Positions 21,201 through 31,168 are shown, numbered from the stretch's first letter. The stretch is DNA of 64,000 nt from Agelas oroides (GCA_949130485.1 OX422204.1:6324015-6388014), one strand, 5' to 3'. Notes: generated by a model from the letters alone, not told the origin. Translations and numbers: made by a program.

Positions 21201-22012
21201 AAAGTTCTTGCCACGATCATTGCTGCCTTCTCCTTCACATCTCTAGAGGCAGAGAAGATTAGTCCTCTTGTGTGGCTGCATGATGGGAATGTGAGGTTCC
21301 TGCAGGGAAAACACATAGCCTTGGTTGTGGTGTCCACTCTGTTTGCTCTATTCTACATTATCCCTCTTACCCTGCTCCTGCTCTTTGCCCCAGTCTTGCA
21401 GAGGGCACACAACCACAGGATAGTGAGGCTGGTTCAGAGGTTGAAGCCTCTATTGGATGCCTTCCAGGGACCCTACAAGGATAGATTTCACTGGTGGCCA
21501 GGACTGATGCTGGTGATAAGAATTATACTCTTTATTGCACTAACTGCCAACACAAAGCATGACCCGAGACTCAGTGCTCTATTTGTGGGTGTGACTGCCC
21601 TTCCCTTGGCTCTTCTTTCAGCTGCTGGAGTATACAAGAACAAGCTAGTGAACCTTCATGAGACTGCACTGAATAGCAACATGATAGTATTTGTATTGTG
21701 GTCATTCTTCAACTATAGCGCAAATGGAAGCAAGACTCAGTTCACAAAGCAGCAGCAAGCTACAGCATATACCATGATCAGCACCTTCTATATCCTGTTC
21801 ATGGTTGTTCTGGTCTACCATACTAGCAAGAAGCTCATAGACCTGGGCATACCTCAATACCTCTTTAACCTCCTCAAGAGACGAGGTGAATAGCTAATGA
21901 TAGTGGAGAGATGGAGGTAAGAGAGAGACAAGGGTCAGGCTGTGCTCCAGTACCTGCTCAACCTCCCACTGTCACCTTTGTGGAGTTGAGAGAGCCCCTC
22001 CTCACTGATTAG
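18253..22012 (+). pseudogene. Disabled copy of the beta-helix/multi-pass receptor gene
   Basis: It aligns end to end with the intact gene at 22912-26661 but carries several lesions. There is a 4-base GCTA insertion at about 18851 and, just after it, CAG GGA has become CGG TGA. Further frame changes lie near 19215-19240, 19855-19860 and 20060-20160, with one-base changes near 20528, 20650 and 21889. The last frameshift removes the cytoplasmic tail. The signal peptide, beta-helix region, Cys-rich stalk and membrane segments are still recognisable piece by piece, so the loss is recent. The open stretch 20763-21893 still encodes the membrane region. Sequencing indels cannot be ruled out, but the number of lesions against an intact neighbour makes a true pseudogene more likely. 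Confidence 0.85.
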
Positions 22013-22274
22013 ATACTCATATGACACAACAGTTACTGATACTCAAAATAACAATGTTGTATAGCTGTGTGTTTCTTGATCTAGCTAAACACAAAATATT
22101 ATTCTTCTGATTATGTCCTCATTTACTGTGTAAAGTTGTTTTAGTGATTTCTATCATACTGCTAAACAATGTCATCTTTTAGCAAAAATATCTTACACTA
22201 AACAATATTAATTTTAGCTCTGAAGAAAGTATGAGCCAGACCTCTCTTCTCCAGACACAAAACAACACTTTTCC

Positions 22275-22326
22275 TAGCCTCGTCCCCAGGCTCTTTCTTG
22301 TAGAAATGAGCCTGGGGACAAGGCTA
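22275..22326. mobile_element. 52-bp inverted-repeat relic (TAGCCTCG family)
   Basis: The ends TAGCCTCGTCCCCAGGCTC and their near-complement around 22308-22326 leave a short loop. The terminal sequence resembles the mini insertion at 15363. No clear target duplication is seen. It lies between the two receptor copies (22013-22500), where nothing else is recognised. Confidence 0.5.
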
Positions 22327-22786
22327 TATACTCTTTTCCAGCTAGGTATAAGATAGTAATGAGTGAGGGTGGTGTAGCTTGTGTTAGCTAATAAGACTAT
22401 CCTTTTTTTCTAGTTCATTCGTGCACTATCTGGCTACCAGGGTAGTTACTTTCATCATGTAATACTGCTACAGCTCAACAATTGACCAAAAGGTAACAAT
22501 GAAACTCTGCATGTGCGTTCATGGTTTACCAAGGGGAGACTTGTAGGATGATAAAAACTCGGGATGTACTTTTATAAATTATCACTTTTGGAAGTATAAC
22601 ATCCAATTGAAACAGCTACCTTTTTGTATACAGATCATTGTCTTTTCACACTGTGTATGACTCTTTTATTCAGTGACTCTTAAATACAGCCACCTCTATA
22701 GCTCCTATTTAGTATACAGTGGACAATTGAGGTGTCACATGGTATAAACAATAAGCATTGGGACACATTCTAGCTACCACGTAGAG

Positions 22787-22792
22787 TATAAA
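22787..22792 (+). promoter_or_regulatory. TATA box of the intact receptor gene
   Basis: TATAAA lies 125 bp before the ATG at 22912. It is conserved in sequence and position with the upstream copy. Confidence 0.5.
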
Positions 22793-22911
22793 ATTGCTTT
22801 GCTGAGTTTCACCAGACATACCCAACTTCCTTTGACTACATAATTGTGTATGAACTGAAGTGGTGCTGCTGTACATATGTAGCCGTCTAGCAGATTGTTG
22901 CACTTACAAAG

Positions 22912-25900
22912 ATGCCTTTACTCTACTGGCCAGTCACTGTTCTCAGTGTTGCAGTTGCTTGTGTGGTGAGTGAGTCACAACTTGGTACTAGTGGCCTCAC
23001 AGCACGCACTATTGTCCCTTCACCCAGACCTGATTGCAGGAGCCCATCATGTCTGACATGGTCACAGTGTCTGGCAGACCCCGCACAGTGCTTCACCTCT
23101 CACACCACTGTCACCATGCTACCTGATGAGTATATCCTCCATGAATATGTTGCAGTGTATGGTGTTGTGTCACTCTTCATATATGGAAGTAGGTCTGAAG
23201 TGAATGGTAGTGCAAGGGAGAATCAGGTGATCATTAACTGTGAGTACAGAGAGGGTGGAATTGGGTTCACGAATGTGACAGACTTTTCTCTCTCTGGAAT
23301 AACAATGGTCGAATGTGGAGTGCAGGGACTAAACCGAGGTTTTAGGAAAGGGGTGTTACCTTTCCCGTATTTTGCACTGCATGTATCTGAGGGAGTTAAT
23401 GTCAGCCTCAGTTTCTTGTTCATAACCAACAGCACCCAAATTGGGCTGCTGTGCATGAATCTATGGGGTACCTCAGGTATACATGACTCAGTGATCACTC
23501 ACAGTAACTACAGACTGTTGGAGAAGTACGTGCAGGGAGAAGTGGAGTGTTTGAAGGATGACTGGGAATGTCGTGGCACCAATGCATGGGTTGTGTTTCT
23601 CAATGCATCCAATATGTCTAACTTTATAATTGAGAGAACAAATGTTACTTATGGTGTGAACTTGAAACCAAATTGTAGTCAGTCAATGTCACGTGGTGCA
23701 GGGATCTCAGTTTACCTGGATCCAAGAATAGATCATGGCAGATGTGACATACTGATTACCATCGCAAAGTGCCGCTTTATGAACAACATTGATACACTTG
23801 CCGCCCATTTATATGTAGTAACTTTCAGTAATTGTTCTGTTCTGGTAGAAGACTCTAATTTCACCCGTGCAAACAGAATAACAGAAGGCGACCCAATGGA
23901 ACTGGAACCTGTGGTTCACGCTGATTCTGGAACATTATTCCTCAGTGTCAATGATGTGGATGGTATTGGAATTGATGCAGAAATTGTTATGAGTAAAGTT
24001 CACATAGCTGAGAATGTTGGAGGTGGCCTGCGAGTATCCCTTCTTTCACCACTTGCTCAAAGTTATATACATCTAAGAATGAAAAATGTTAAGGTAGTGC
24101 ACAATTATCTTGTCCAATATAATTTTAAGTGTAGTGGATGTATTGTTCGGTTTGCCAAAGAGCTTGTGACAAATGGTGGTGGTCTGAATGCCTCCTTGAA
24201 CTCAGTTGACATAGGCAATAACATTCTTGTGTTTCAAACAGAAAATACATGGATTTCAAACCCTTTTGATATAGGATCGTTATCAATAATAAATACTGAA
24301 GTGCACTTTAAACAGACGAGGTTTTTTAATAACAATATACCCGCAGTGTCTACTTATAATAGTGACCTCCATTTTCATGGAGTGAATGTTTTTGAAAACA
24401 ACACAGGAAGACAATGTGGAGGTGCACTTGTTCTTACAGTGGACAGTCAAATGTACTTGCATCAAGGTACTCAAGTTTATGTTTTGAATAACACGGCACT
24501 CAAGTATGGAGGAGGAATATGCGTGGATGGTGGTAAGGTTCCTGATTTAGTTGATAAATGTTTCTGGCAATTGTTGAATCCTGACATTCTTAGTAAAAAC
24601 GATACTTTTGTGTATTTTGAAGGAAATATAGCACCAATAACAGGACATGCAATATATGCCGGATCTGCTGTGAACTGCAATAGTGAAATTAGTTTCACAA
24701 AGCAAGGAAACATAATATTTGCACTCTTTGTCCATGTATTTCAAGTTGAATACCAGGACATCTCACCGCTCATTTCCTGGTATCAAGTGAGTTCACAACC
24801 CTTTACAGTCTGTTTTTGCTATCCAGGACCACAAATTATCTGTAATGGGACTGTGGTGCCAAATATTAGTGTCTACCCTGGACAGACATTCCAGGTTTTG
24901 GCAGCAGGAATGGGGGTTGGAATTTCACCAGCAGTTGTTAGGAGTAGGATCAATGATAAATATGAAATCTTCCCTGAACTTCAAAGTTTGGGAAATGCAT
25001 GTGAACCTCTCAACTACACAATCCTGGCTCCTGAGAACGTATCTGGGATTCTTGTGCAACTGACAGTAAGAGATTCCTCCGATGAGCAACCGACAGTATC
25101 TCCCGTTGATAAATATATAAATCTTACCACCATAAGCTGTCCCCAAGGCTTTGTCCTGCAACAGCTTAAATGCAGATGTCATCCAATGTTGCAACGAGCC
25201 TCTGTCCAATGTGATATCAATACTCAGCGTTTCACAAGGTCAGGCTCTGTGTGGATTGGCATGGGCACTGATGAGGAGGGACTGCTCACTCACATGCACT
25301 GTCCTAATGCATACTGCAAACTGCAAGAGACTGAAGTCAACCTCACCAGTCCAGATGTACAGTGTGCCTTTGGTCACTCTGGAGTTCTTTGTGGAAGTTG
25401 TGAGTCTGGTTTAGCTTTGATGCTGGGTTCATCCAAATGTCAGTATTGCTCCAATATATATCTGCTCTTAATACTTCCATTTCTCGCTGCTGGTGTGCTA
25501 CTGGTCATATTACTGGGCAGACTTGACATCACAGTAGCCTCAGGAACAATGAATGGAGTGCTGTTCTATGCCAATGTGGTGAAGGCCAGTAGTGATGCGC
25601 TCATCTCAAACTCTGTATCCAAGTACTTTACGATCCTCTCTGCATGGCTAAACCTTGACCTGGGCATAGAAACTTGCTTCTTTAGTCACCTTGACATGTT
25701 CTGGAAAGTCCTCCTACAGTTTGCCTTCCCCCTCTACATCTGGTTACTGGTTGCTGCCATCATTCTCCTGAGTAGATACTCAACAGTAGCAGCTAGGCTA
25801 ACTGGCAGCAACTCAGTACCAGTTCTAGCCACCCTCTTCCTCCTCTCATATGCGAAAGTCCTTGCCACGATCATTGTTGCCTTCTCTTTCACATCTCTAG

Positions 25901-26661
25901 AGGCAGAGAAGATTAGTCCTCTTGTGTGGCTGCATGATGGGAACTTGAGGTTCCTGTGGGGAAAGCACATAGCCTTGGTCCTGGTGTCTACTCTGTTCGC
26001 CATATTCTACATTATCCCTCTTACCCTGCTCCTGCTGTTTGCCCCAGTCTTGCAGAGGGCACACAACCGCAGGATAGTGAGGCTGGCTCAGAGGCTGAAG
26101 CCTCTACTGGATGCCTTCCAGGGTCCCTACAAGGATAGGTTTCACTGGTGGCCAGGACTGATGCTGGTTATACGAATCATACTCTTTATTGCACTAACTG
26201 CCAACACAAAGCATGATCCGAGACTCAGTGCTCTATTTGTGGGTGTGACTGCCCTTCCTTTGGCTCTTCTTTCAGCTGCTGGAGTATACAAGAACAAGCT
26301 AGTGAACCTTCATGAGACTGCACTGAATATCAACATGGCAGTGTTCGTACTGTGGTCGCTCTTCAACTACAGTGCATGTGGAAGCAAGACTCAGTTCACA
26401 AAGCAGCAGCAAGCTACAGCATACACCATGATCAGCATCTTCTATGTCCTGTTCATGGCTGTCCTGGTCTACCATATTAGCAAGAAGCTCACAGACCTAG
26501 GCATACCACAGTACTTCTTTCGCCTCCTCAGGAGACGAGATGAAATAGCTAATGATGATGATGGAGAGATAGAGTTACAGGGCTCAGGCTGTGCTCCAGT
26601 ACCTGCTCAACCTCCCACGGTCACCTTTGTAGAGTTGAGAGAGCCTCTCCTCACTGATTAG
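22912..26661 (+). CDS. Beta-helix ectodomain, Cys-rich stalk, multi-pass membrane receptor
   Basis: Intact single-exon gene of 1249 residues. The start at 22912 places a hydrophobic signal peptide (MPLLYWPVTVLSVAVACVVS) first. Residues ~30-750 form a long, N-glycosylation-rich ectodomain with repeated strand-turn patterns (NNTGRQCGGALVL, NNTALKYGGGICV) typical of right-handed parallel beta-helices. A Cys-rich stalk follows (~745-848; CAFGHSGVLCGSCESG, LGSSKCQYCSN). From residue ~850 to ~1215 there are seven or eight hydrophobic segments, then an acidic cytoplasmic tail ending REPLLTD. Such proteins recur in sponge and protist predictions. The ligand and signalling mode are unknown; a GPCR-like role is only a guess. 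No introns or breaks are visible. Confidence 0.85.
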   Translation: MPLLYWPVTVLSVAVACVVSESQLGTSGLTARTIVPSPRPDCRSPSCLTWSQCLADPAQCFTSHTTVTMLPDEYILHEYVAVYGVVSLFIYGSRSEVNGSARENQVIINCEYREGGIGFTNVTDFSLSGITMVECGVQGLNRGFRKGVLPFPYFALHVSEGVNVSLSFLFITNSTQIGLLCMNLWGTSGIHDSVITHSNYRLLEKYVQGEVECLKDDWECRGTNAWVVFLNASNMSNFIIERTNVTYGVNLKPNCSQSMSRGAGISVYLDPRIDHGRCDILITIAKCRFMNNIDTLAAHLYVVTFSNCSVLVEDSNFTRANRITEGDPMELEPVVHADSGTLFLSVNDVDGIGIDAEIVMSKVHIAENVGGGLRVSLLSPLAQSYIHLRMKNVKVVHNYLVQYNFKCSGCIVRFAKELVTNGGGLNASLNSVDIGNNILVFQTENTWISNPFDIGSLSIINTEVHFKQTRFFNNNIPAVSTYNSDLHFHGVNVFENNTGRQCGGALVLTVDSQMYLHQGTQVYVLNNTALKYGGGICVDGGKVPDLVDKCFWQLLNPDILSKNDTFVYFEGNIAPITGHAIYAGSAVNCNSEISFTKQGNIIFALFVHVFQVEYQDISPLISWYQVSSQPFTVCFCYPGPQIICNGTVVPNISVYPGQTFQVLAAGMGVGISPAVVRSRINDKYEIFPELQSLGNACEPLNYTILAPENVSGILVQLTVRDSSDEQPTVSPVDKYINLTTISCPQGFVLQQLKCRCHPMLQRASVQCDINTQRFTRSGSVWIGMGTDEEGLLTHMHCPNAYCKLQETEVNLTSPDVQCAFGHSGVLCGSCESGLALMLGSSKCQYCSNIYLLLILPFLAAGVLLVILLGRLDITVASGTMNGVLFYANVVKASSDALISNSVSKYFTILSAWLNLDLGIETCFFSHLDMFWKVLLQFAFPLYIWLLVAAIILLSRYSTVAARLTGSNSVPVLATLFLLSYAKVLATIIVAFSFTSLEAEKISPLVWLHDGNLRFLWGKHIALVLVSTLFAIFYIIPLTLLLLFAPVLQRAHNRRIVRLAQRLKPLLDAFQGPYKDRFHWWPGLMLVIRIILFIALTANTKHDPRLSALFVGVTALPLALLSAAGVYKNKLVNLHETALNINMAVFVLWSLFNYSACGSKTQFTKQQQATAYTMISIFYVLFMAVLVYHISKKLTDLGIPQYFFRLLRRRDEIANDDDGEIELQGSGCAPVPAQPPTVTFVELREPLLTD

Positions 26662-27290
26662 ATACTCATAAGTAACAAGCAATTTTCACAATTGCAATAT
26701 GACTGTGATTTGTGTACATATAATTAGTTATGCTTTTCCATGCTTAAGCCAAACCCAGGATGTCTAAAATGTCTTGTATTAGCTAGTAACAGCATTAACA
26801 GCACACATATGTGTCCCATTTTGCTGAATTGTGTGAAATTGTTCAGTGGTACATTTTAATATCTGGTGCATCCTTTCCAAAGAGTGATAACCTGTAAATT
26901 CATATTAAATATGACACACATAGTCCCTCCAGCTTGGTCCTCATGCATCCACTACACTCAATCAACATCCCAAAAGCAGCGTCAGCATGCATTATTATGA
27001 TTGACATTATATAGCTATGTCTCTTGCTATTTCCTAGCTGCATACACACTGCTGGCATGGAATATACACTTATATCTATAAAATCAGTAGCTATATAGGG
27101 TCATACAGGAGATAGCATTGATTAGCCCATCACAATCAAGGACGTGTATTCAAAAAGATCTTGTATCCCACCCTTTCCTAATCACTCCCTGCTTCTATCC
27201 AATGATATGAATCAGCATTGCAGTACCTATTAGGAGACAGAAAGTAACTAGAGTGTATTCATAGAATACTTACCCCGCGCGCTGCTGTGC
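26662..27290. other. Non-coding region after the receptor gene
   Basis: AT-rich sequence, presumably 3' UTR and intergenic. No repeat, ORF or RNA feature could be supported. Confidence 0.4.
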
Positions 27291-27292
27291 TG

Positions 27293-27337
27293 GTCTCTTC
27301 CCCAGACCCTTCGATGCAAAAGGTCTGGGGAAGAGAC
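27293..27337. repeat. Perfect 16-bp hairpin
   Basis: GTCTCTTCCCCAGACC at 27293-27308 is matched by its exact complement at 27322-27337, with a 13-base loop. It is probably a MITE relic. Confidence 0.6.
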
Positions 27338-27626
27338 ACAGAGGCGATTGACCTCGTACCCAGGCCTATAATTAGACCTCAAGAGGTGGAGTCAATAACA
27401 GCAAAATGAACGACAAGCTGGACCGGATAATCGCACATACGTTATAAACTAGAGAATGCAAGGCATTGTGGGGCGAGCCCGAGCGAGCGGTTGTCGTAGT
27501 AATTTGTTATTGTTGGTCACTGTGTAATATATAAACAAAGATAAAGTACAATTTCTGGCAGAGCAAATGAGCAGCGTTCATGAAGAGGAACAGGACAATC
27601 TGGTCACCATCTTCTTTGTTGTTGGA

Positions 27627-27935
27627 CATCATATAGCCACAAGGACCTCTGCAGTGACAGGTAATCGCAGTGGTCTTGCGAAGAGGTTCCATGGGGTAAG
27701 ACAGCCTTGCAGGCGATCCACTTGCAGGGTGGAAGAAGAAGAGAGACAAGCTGTTCGTGCTAAGTGTGAGAGTGCGTTTCTCACACTTAGCACGAACAGC
27801 TTGTCTCTCTTCCTCTTCCACCCTGCAAGGGGATCACCTGCAAGGATCCTGGACTGTCTTGCCCCATCCATGGAACCTCTTCGCAAGACCACTGCGATTA
27901 CCTGTCACTGCAGAGGTCCTTGTGGCTATATGATG
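27627..27935. repeat. 309-bp near-perfect palindrome inside an ORF fragment
   Basis: Two arms of about 150 bp (27627-27776 and 27786-27935) are inverted copies with few differences, among them a roughly 12-base length difference near 27845. Each arm encodes, on its outward strand, the same peptide start MEPLRKTTAITCHCRGPCGY. The palindrome therefore looks like an inverted duplication of the 5' part of a coding segment. Confidence 0.75.
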
Positions 27936-28205
27936 ATGACACCAATGCCAGCTTACGAGTTCTTCAGTCGGTTCCTGGCCTGGAAGTATTTTGGAAGACT
28001 GGCTGAAGTGGCTGGCAGGCGAGGCAACCGGATACTGACGGGTTCACGTAAGATACTACTGGACCTGCTGGATTTTTGGAACAGATCCAAGAAAGACTGT
28101 GGGTCTGAAGAAAAGAGATTCTTTGAAACATGCTGGTGTATCCCAACAGACACTGGAACAAAGATCCAGTTTTTGAAACTGGCCCAGGATAAAGCAGGAA
28201 ATTAA
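27865..28205 (+). pseudogene. Unidentified coding fragment with CHCRGPCG motif
   Basis: A plus-strand frame reads from MEPLRKTTAITCHCRGPCG through about 110 residues, including FSRFLAWKYFGRLAEV and EEKRFFETCWCIP, and stops at 28205. Upstream, the frame runs back through the palindrome to 27567. I do not recognise the protein. The Cys/His-rich start and repeat-rich surroundings suggest a transposon-derived or broken gene. The same peptide start is encoded on the minus strand of the left arm. Confidence 0.35.
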
Positions 28206-28302
28206 CAGACCTTATGTGCATTGCCGTTCCATTGCTGAACACACCTTCATGACAGCTCAACAGTTACTCGGCATCATCTCACAACTTAACTCTACATGGT
28301 CC

Positions 28303-28494
28303 CTACATGTCTGTTGCCAGCCTCTGCTCTCTTTGCTCGGGCGTTTCCTCCGCTCTAGCTCTTGCTCGACGTTCTCTGTCTTGTTCCCTACGCCTTTCCA
28401 GCCTCTGCTGTCTTTGCTCGGGCGTTTCCTCCGCTCTAGCTCTTGCTTGACGTTCTCTGTCTTGTTCCCTGTCTTCTTCCTGAGCTTGTTCCAT
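28303..28494 (-). pseudogene. Fragment encoding Arg/Glu-rich ETPEQR repeat peptide
   Basis: A 63-residue minus-strand frame contains two tandem copies of a unit with RARAEETPEQR and QRLERRREQDRER, encoded by a tandem DNA duplication of about 80 bp. Charged ETPEQR repeats of this kind often precede helicase or transposase-like proteins of mobile elements in invertebrates. No catalytic part is seen here, so it is a relic or a short leftover exon. Confidence 0.45.
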
Positions 28495-28990
28495 TTCCCG
28501 AAGTTTAACTAGATTCTAGCACACTGTATTGAGAGGAGAGATGGAGACCTACTGTAAAAGCTACACACTATCGCTATTGGTCGGCTTGTCTGTTATCCAG
28601 TGACTGTTAGCTATAGGCCTACTCGCTAAAAGCATGTGTAGCCTATGTTCTTTCTGTTTATGTTTCATGTAAATTGCTTGCATATACCTACTCAGCCTTC
28701 TCAGCAGTCGGAATAGGGAAGCAGGACGGTATAGTCTAAGTTCACCCGGTTTGAAACGGTTTCCGGTTACGTCACCTTAATAACTATTCATTTCACCCTT
28801 GTTTCTGTGGTAACAGGTGGGTATTATTTTCCATATACTGACAGGAAGTTGTAGATTCTGTAGATTCTGTTCCATATACCACAGAAGTTGTAAAATGATG
28901 TTTCCTATAAGCTACCTTGTTTACAGTGAAAACTACCATGTGTGTTTACTAATAACAACAAGGACCAATCAGAAGTGGAGAATATAACAG

Positions 28991-29101
28991 ATAAACCACA
29001 GTAGACAGGGATTTATGGTCCATAAACAACCCTCGCCCTCCGGCTGCGCCCTTGGGCTCGGGTGGTTTATGGACCATAAATCCCTGTCTACTGTGGTTTA
29101 T
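28991..29101. repeat. Perfect 37-bp-arm hairpin
   Basis: Arms 28991-29027 and 29065-29101 are exact complements around a GC-rich loop. The loop resembles that of the hairpin at about 29355-29463, so the two share an origin. Confidence 0.8.
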
Positions 29102-29644
29102 ATCCCACCTAGTATAGTTTGCCTATACAACAGGCGGGGGTTTTCTGTGATAATTTCCCTCCCTGAGGGCTACAAGGGAAATTATGGCTCATAATTCCCT
29201 CTCCATGTATTTTAGTTTACAGTCTACTACATTGTCATACTATAGTAACAGATTTTACATACAGTAAATAATATTGAAGTTACAGTAAACACTTGCACAT
29301 GTACAGATATGTTAAAGTAATAACAACAAAGGACCAATCAGGTGCGATATATAATAATTATAGCACAGGTGGCCAGGGATTTATGGCTTTAGTAAACAAA
29401 CCTCGTCCTTGGGCTACGCCCTCGGACTCGGTCTGTTTATGCCTGGCACCTGTGCTATAACTATTACATAATCCGTTGCGCACCTTATTAAATATTTATA
29501 ATTCATCGCGCTGCCATAAGTTAAATACATTAGACCATACTGCATGAACAATCAACGAACCACATCTCCCTTATAAAACAGGCCTAGATGTTATGCAAAG
29601 TCACCCACTATGGTGGCCGTCTGAAGCGGCTCATTAGCTAAATG

Positions 29645-29685
29645 GTTAAGGGTTAGAGTTAGGGTTACGGTTAGGGTTAGGGCTG
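29645..29685 (+). repeat. Short interstitial telomere-like TTAGGG tract
   Basis: Five or six imperfect GGTTAG/GGGTTA hexamers (variants GTTAGA, GTTACG) lie in a row inside the TIR element. TTAGGG is the usual animal telomere repeat. The tract is short and degenerate and is not a chromosome end. Confidence 0.6.
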
Positions 29686-29848
29686 GGGTCAGGGAATGTA
29701 TATAGTACTTCCTTTTTTTTTTCTCTGGTCTTATAAAATGTGATGAACATCTTTGCTTCGGTAGCCTCTTATGAAATTTAATAAGATGACGTAACCGTTT
29801 CAAACCGGGTGACTTAGTCTATCCCCGTACCATACGTAGCAACCCAAA

Positions 29849-30035
29849 CTGGTCCGGGGGACCACTTTCGGCTGCCAAAAGTGGTCCCCCGGACCGATTT
29901 TGGTTGCCAAATTTGGTCCTGCTAGGACCAGTTTTGGCAAGATGGGGCCATTTTTGGCAACCAAAAGTGGTCCGGGGGGACCATTTTTGGCGGCCAAAAT
30001 CGGTCCGGGGGAACACTTTTGGGTAGGACCGGTTT
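29849..30035. repeat. GGTCC palindromic repeat cluster
   Basis: About six alternating direct and inverted copies of a motif built from GGTCCGGGGGACCA and TTTTGGCnGCCAAAA. It is strongly self-complementary. No coding function is supported despite an open minus frame. Confidence 0.65.
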
Positions 30036-30436
30036 TCGCATGACAGTACTCATGTACAGCCGTATCCAAGCTATGGGCGTGGCCAATTGCCATATTTAAG
30101 GACACCGATAATCAGAAAAAGGGAGAACTACTAGAATGAAAGTGCTTTGTGCTAGTACCAGGACTACTAAGGGGCCGTCACAAACAGGTTTGTGTCACGC
30201 TTAACGTCATTATGACGTTAACTCCAGACCCCCCCCCTCCCCCCCAGCCTTAACGACAACTTGTCAAAGCACCACAGAACAGTGAGCAGCTTACTATAAA
30301 AGTGTCAAGTACATAAACCCAGCAGAGACTCCTGTCCACTCCTGATCCTGGTAGATCTCAGCTGCAGTCGCGACTATATAGCGCCGTGCTTTGCCCACGA
30401 ACAAGTTTAATAGCTCCAACAAACACGCATTGTCGG

Positions 30437-30537
30437 AGTGAATAATGTCCCCCCGTGAATAATGTCCCCCCGTGAATAATGTCCCCCCGTGAATAATGTC
30501 TCCCCGGACATTATTCACTAGTGAATATTGTCCCCCC
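30437..30537. repeat. GTGAATAATGTCCCCCC tandem repeat, left cluster
   Basis: Four direct copies of a 17-bp GTGAATAATGTCCCCCC unit are followed by an inverted copy (GGACATTATTCAC) and another direct copy, forming a palindrome. The same motif returns at 31388-31500. The stretch 30036-30436 holds only a C-rich run near 30230. Confidence 0.75.
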
Positions 30538-30858
30538 TCGTACATGCGCTTTCAAGGTGGTGTGAGGGCAAGGTGTCTGCGATTTGTATTTGCTAAGTTC
30601 AGAGCACTACAACTGGCAGCCGGGAACACGCATGGACCTGACAACAGCAGCGCGACCCACAATATACAGGTCGCAAGGATACGCTTTGTCTCGCGTTGCC
30701 AGACTAGATACGCTTAGCCTCGTAGGCTCGTACCCAGGCCTTCTGGACTTGTGTTTCACGGAAGCTTAGGCCTACCTTTCAGGCTTCTTTCCCTCTGTTA
30801 GCACTGCAAGCGACAAATGTCGGGTAAGAACGTCCAGGGTAAGAGTCTAGGAGACACT

Positions 30859-31168
30859 TAGTCTCGCGTAGCCAGACTCTCGCAGGGAGGAGAGTCTGGT
30901 GAACTGCCCATATAAGACTTGTTCCAACACCCACCCCAACTGGGGTGGGCGATAAGTAGCTGCGCACCACAGAGTTTACATTGCTTCGTAATCTGGTGTG
31001 AGTGAGGTTTCGTTCACTTGACACGTCGCTATTATAGCTGCATAGTACAAACGCTGTGGCTGTGAAGGCACTTATCGCCCACCCCAGTTGGGGTGGGTGT
31101 TGGAACAAGTCTTATATGGGCAGTTCACCAGACTCTCCTCCCTGCGAGAGTCTGGCTACGCGAGACTA
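30859..31168. mobile_element. 310-bp MITE with ~100-bp TIRs and 9-bp target duplication
   Basis: The ends TAGTCTCGCGTAGCCAGACT and ...CGCGAGACTA have arms of about 100 bp that include GAGAGTCTGGTGAACTGCCC. The flanks 30850-30858 and 31169-31177 are both GGAGACACT. It shares termini and the GTCTGGTGAACTG core with the MITE at 2439. It sits between the two GTGAATAATGTCC clusters. Confidence 0.85.

Larger units (their letters stand above)
17795..26661 (+). repeat. Tandem duplication of a ~4.7-kb receptor gene unit
   Basis: Upstream sequence at 17795-18250 is repeated at 22498-22910, including GGTTTACCAAGGGGAGACTT and a shared TATA region. The genes behind it align along their full length. The duplication therefore included the promoter. 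The first unit carries a pseudogene and the second an intact gene. Confidence 0.85.
28731..29824. mobile_element. 1.1-kb TIR element with internal hairpins
   Basis: The left end (28731-28785; CACCCGGTTTGAAACGGT, then TTACGTCACCTTA) is matched by the complement of 29781-29824. The interior holds a perfect 37-bp-arm hairpin (28991-29027 with 29065-29101), a related degenerate hairpin (~29355-29463), a smaller foldback near 29170-29190 and a telomere-like tract. No transposase frame is seen. Confidence 0.65.

Noticed and set aside
22266-22335. 9-bp target duplication around the 52-bp relic
   Set aside because: The similar CTTTTCC strings on each side are offset by three bases and do not match cleanly.
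27567-28205. Single 212-residue gene across the palindrome
   Set aside because: The first part merely reads through the inverted repeat; only the part after the centre looks like a real coding remnant.
29819-30016. Minus-strand ORF over the GGTCC cluster
   Set aside because: The peptide simply mirrors the palindromic DNA repeat.
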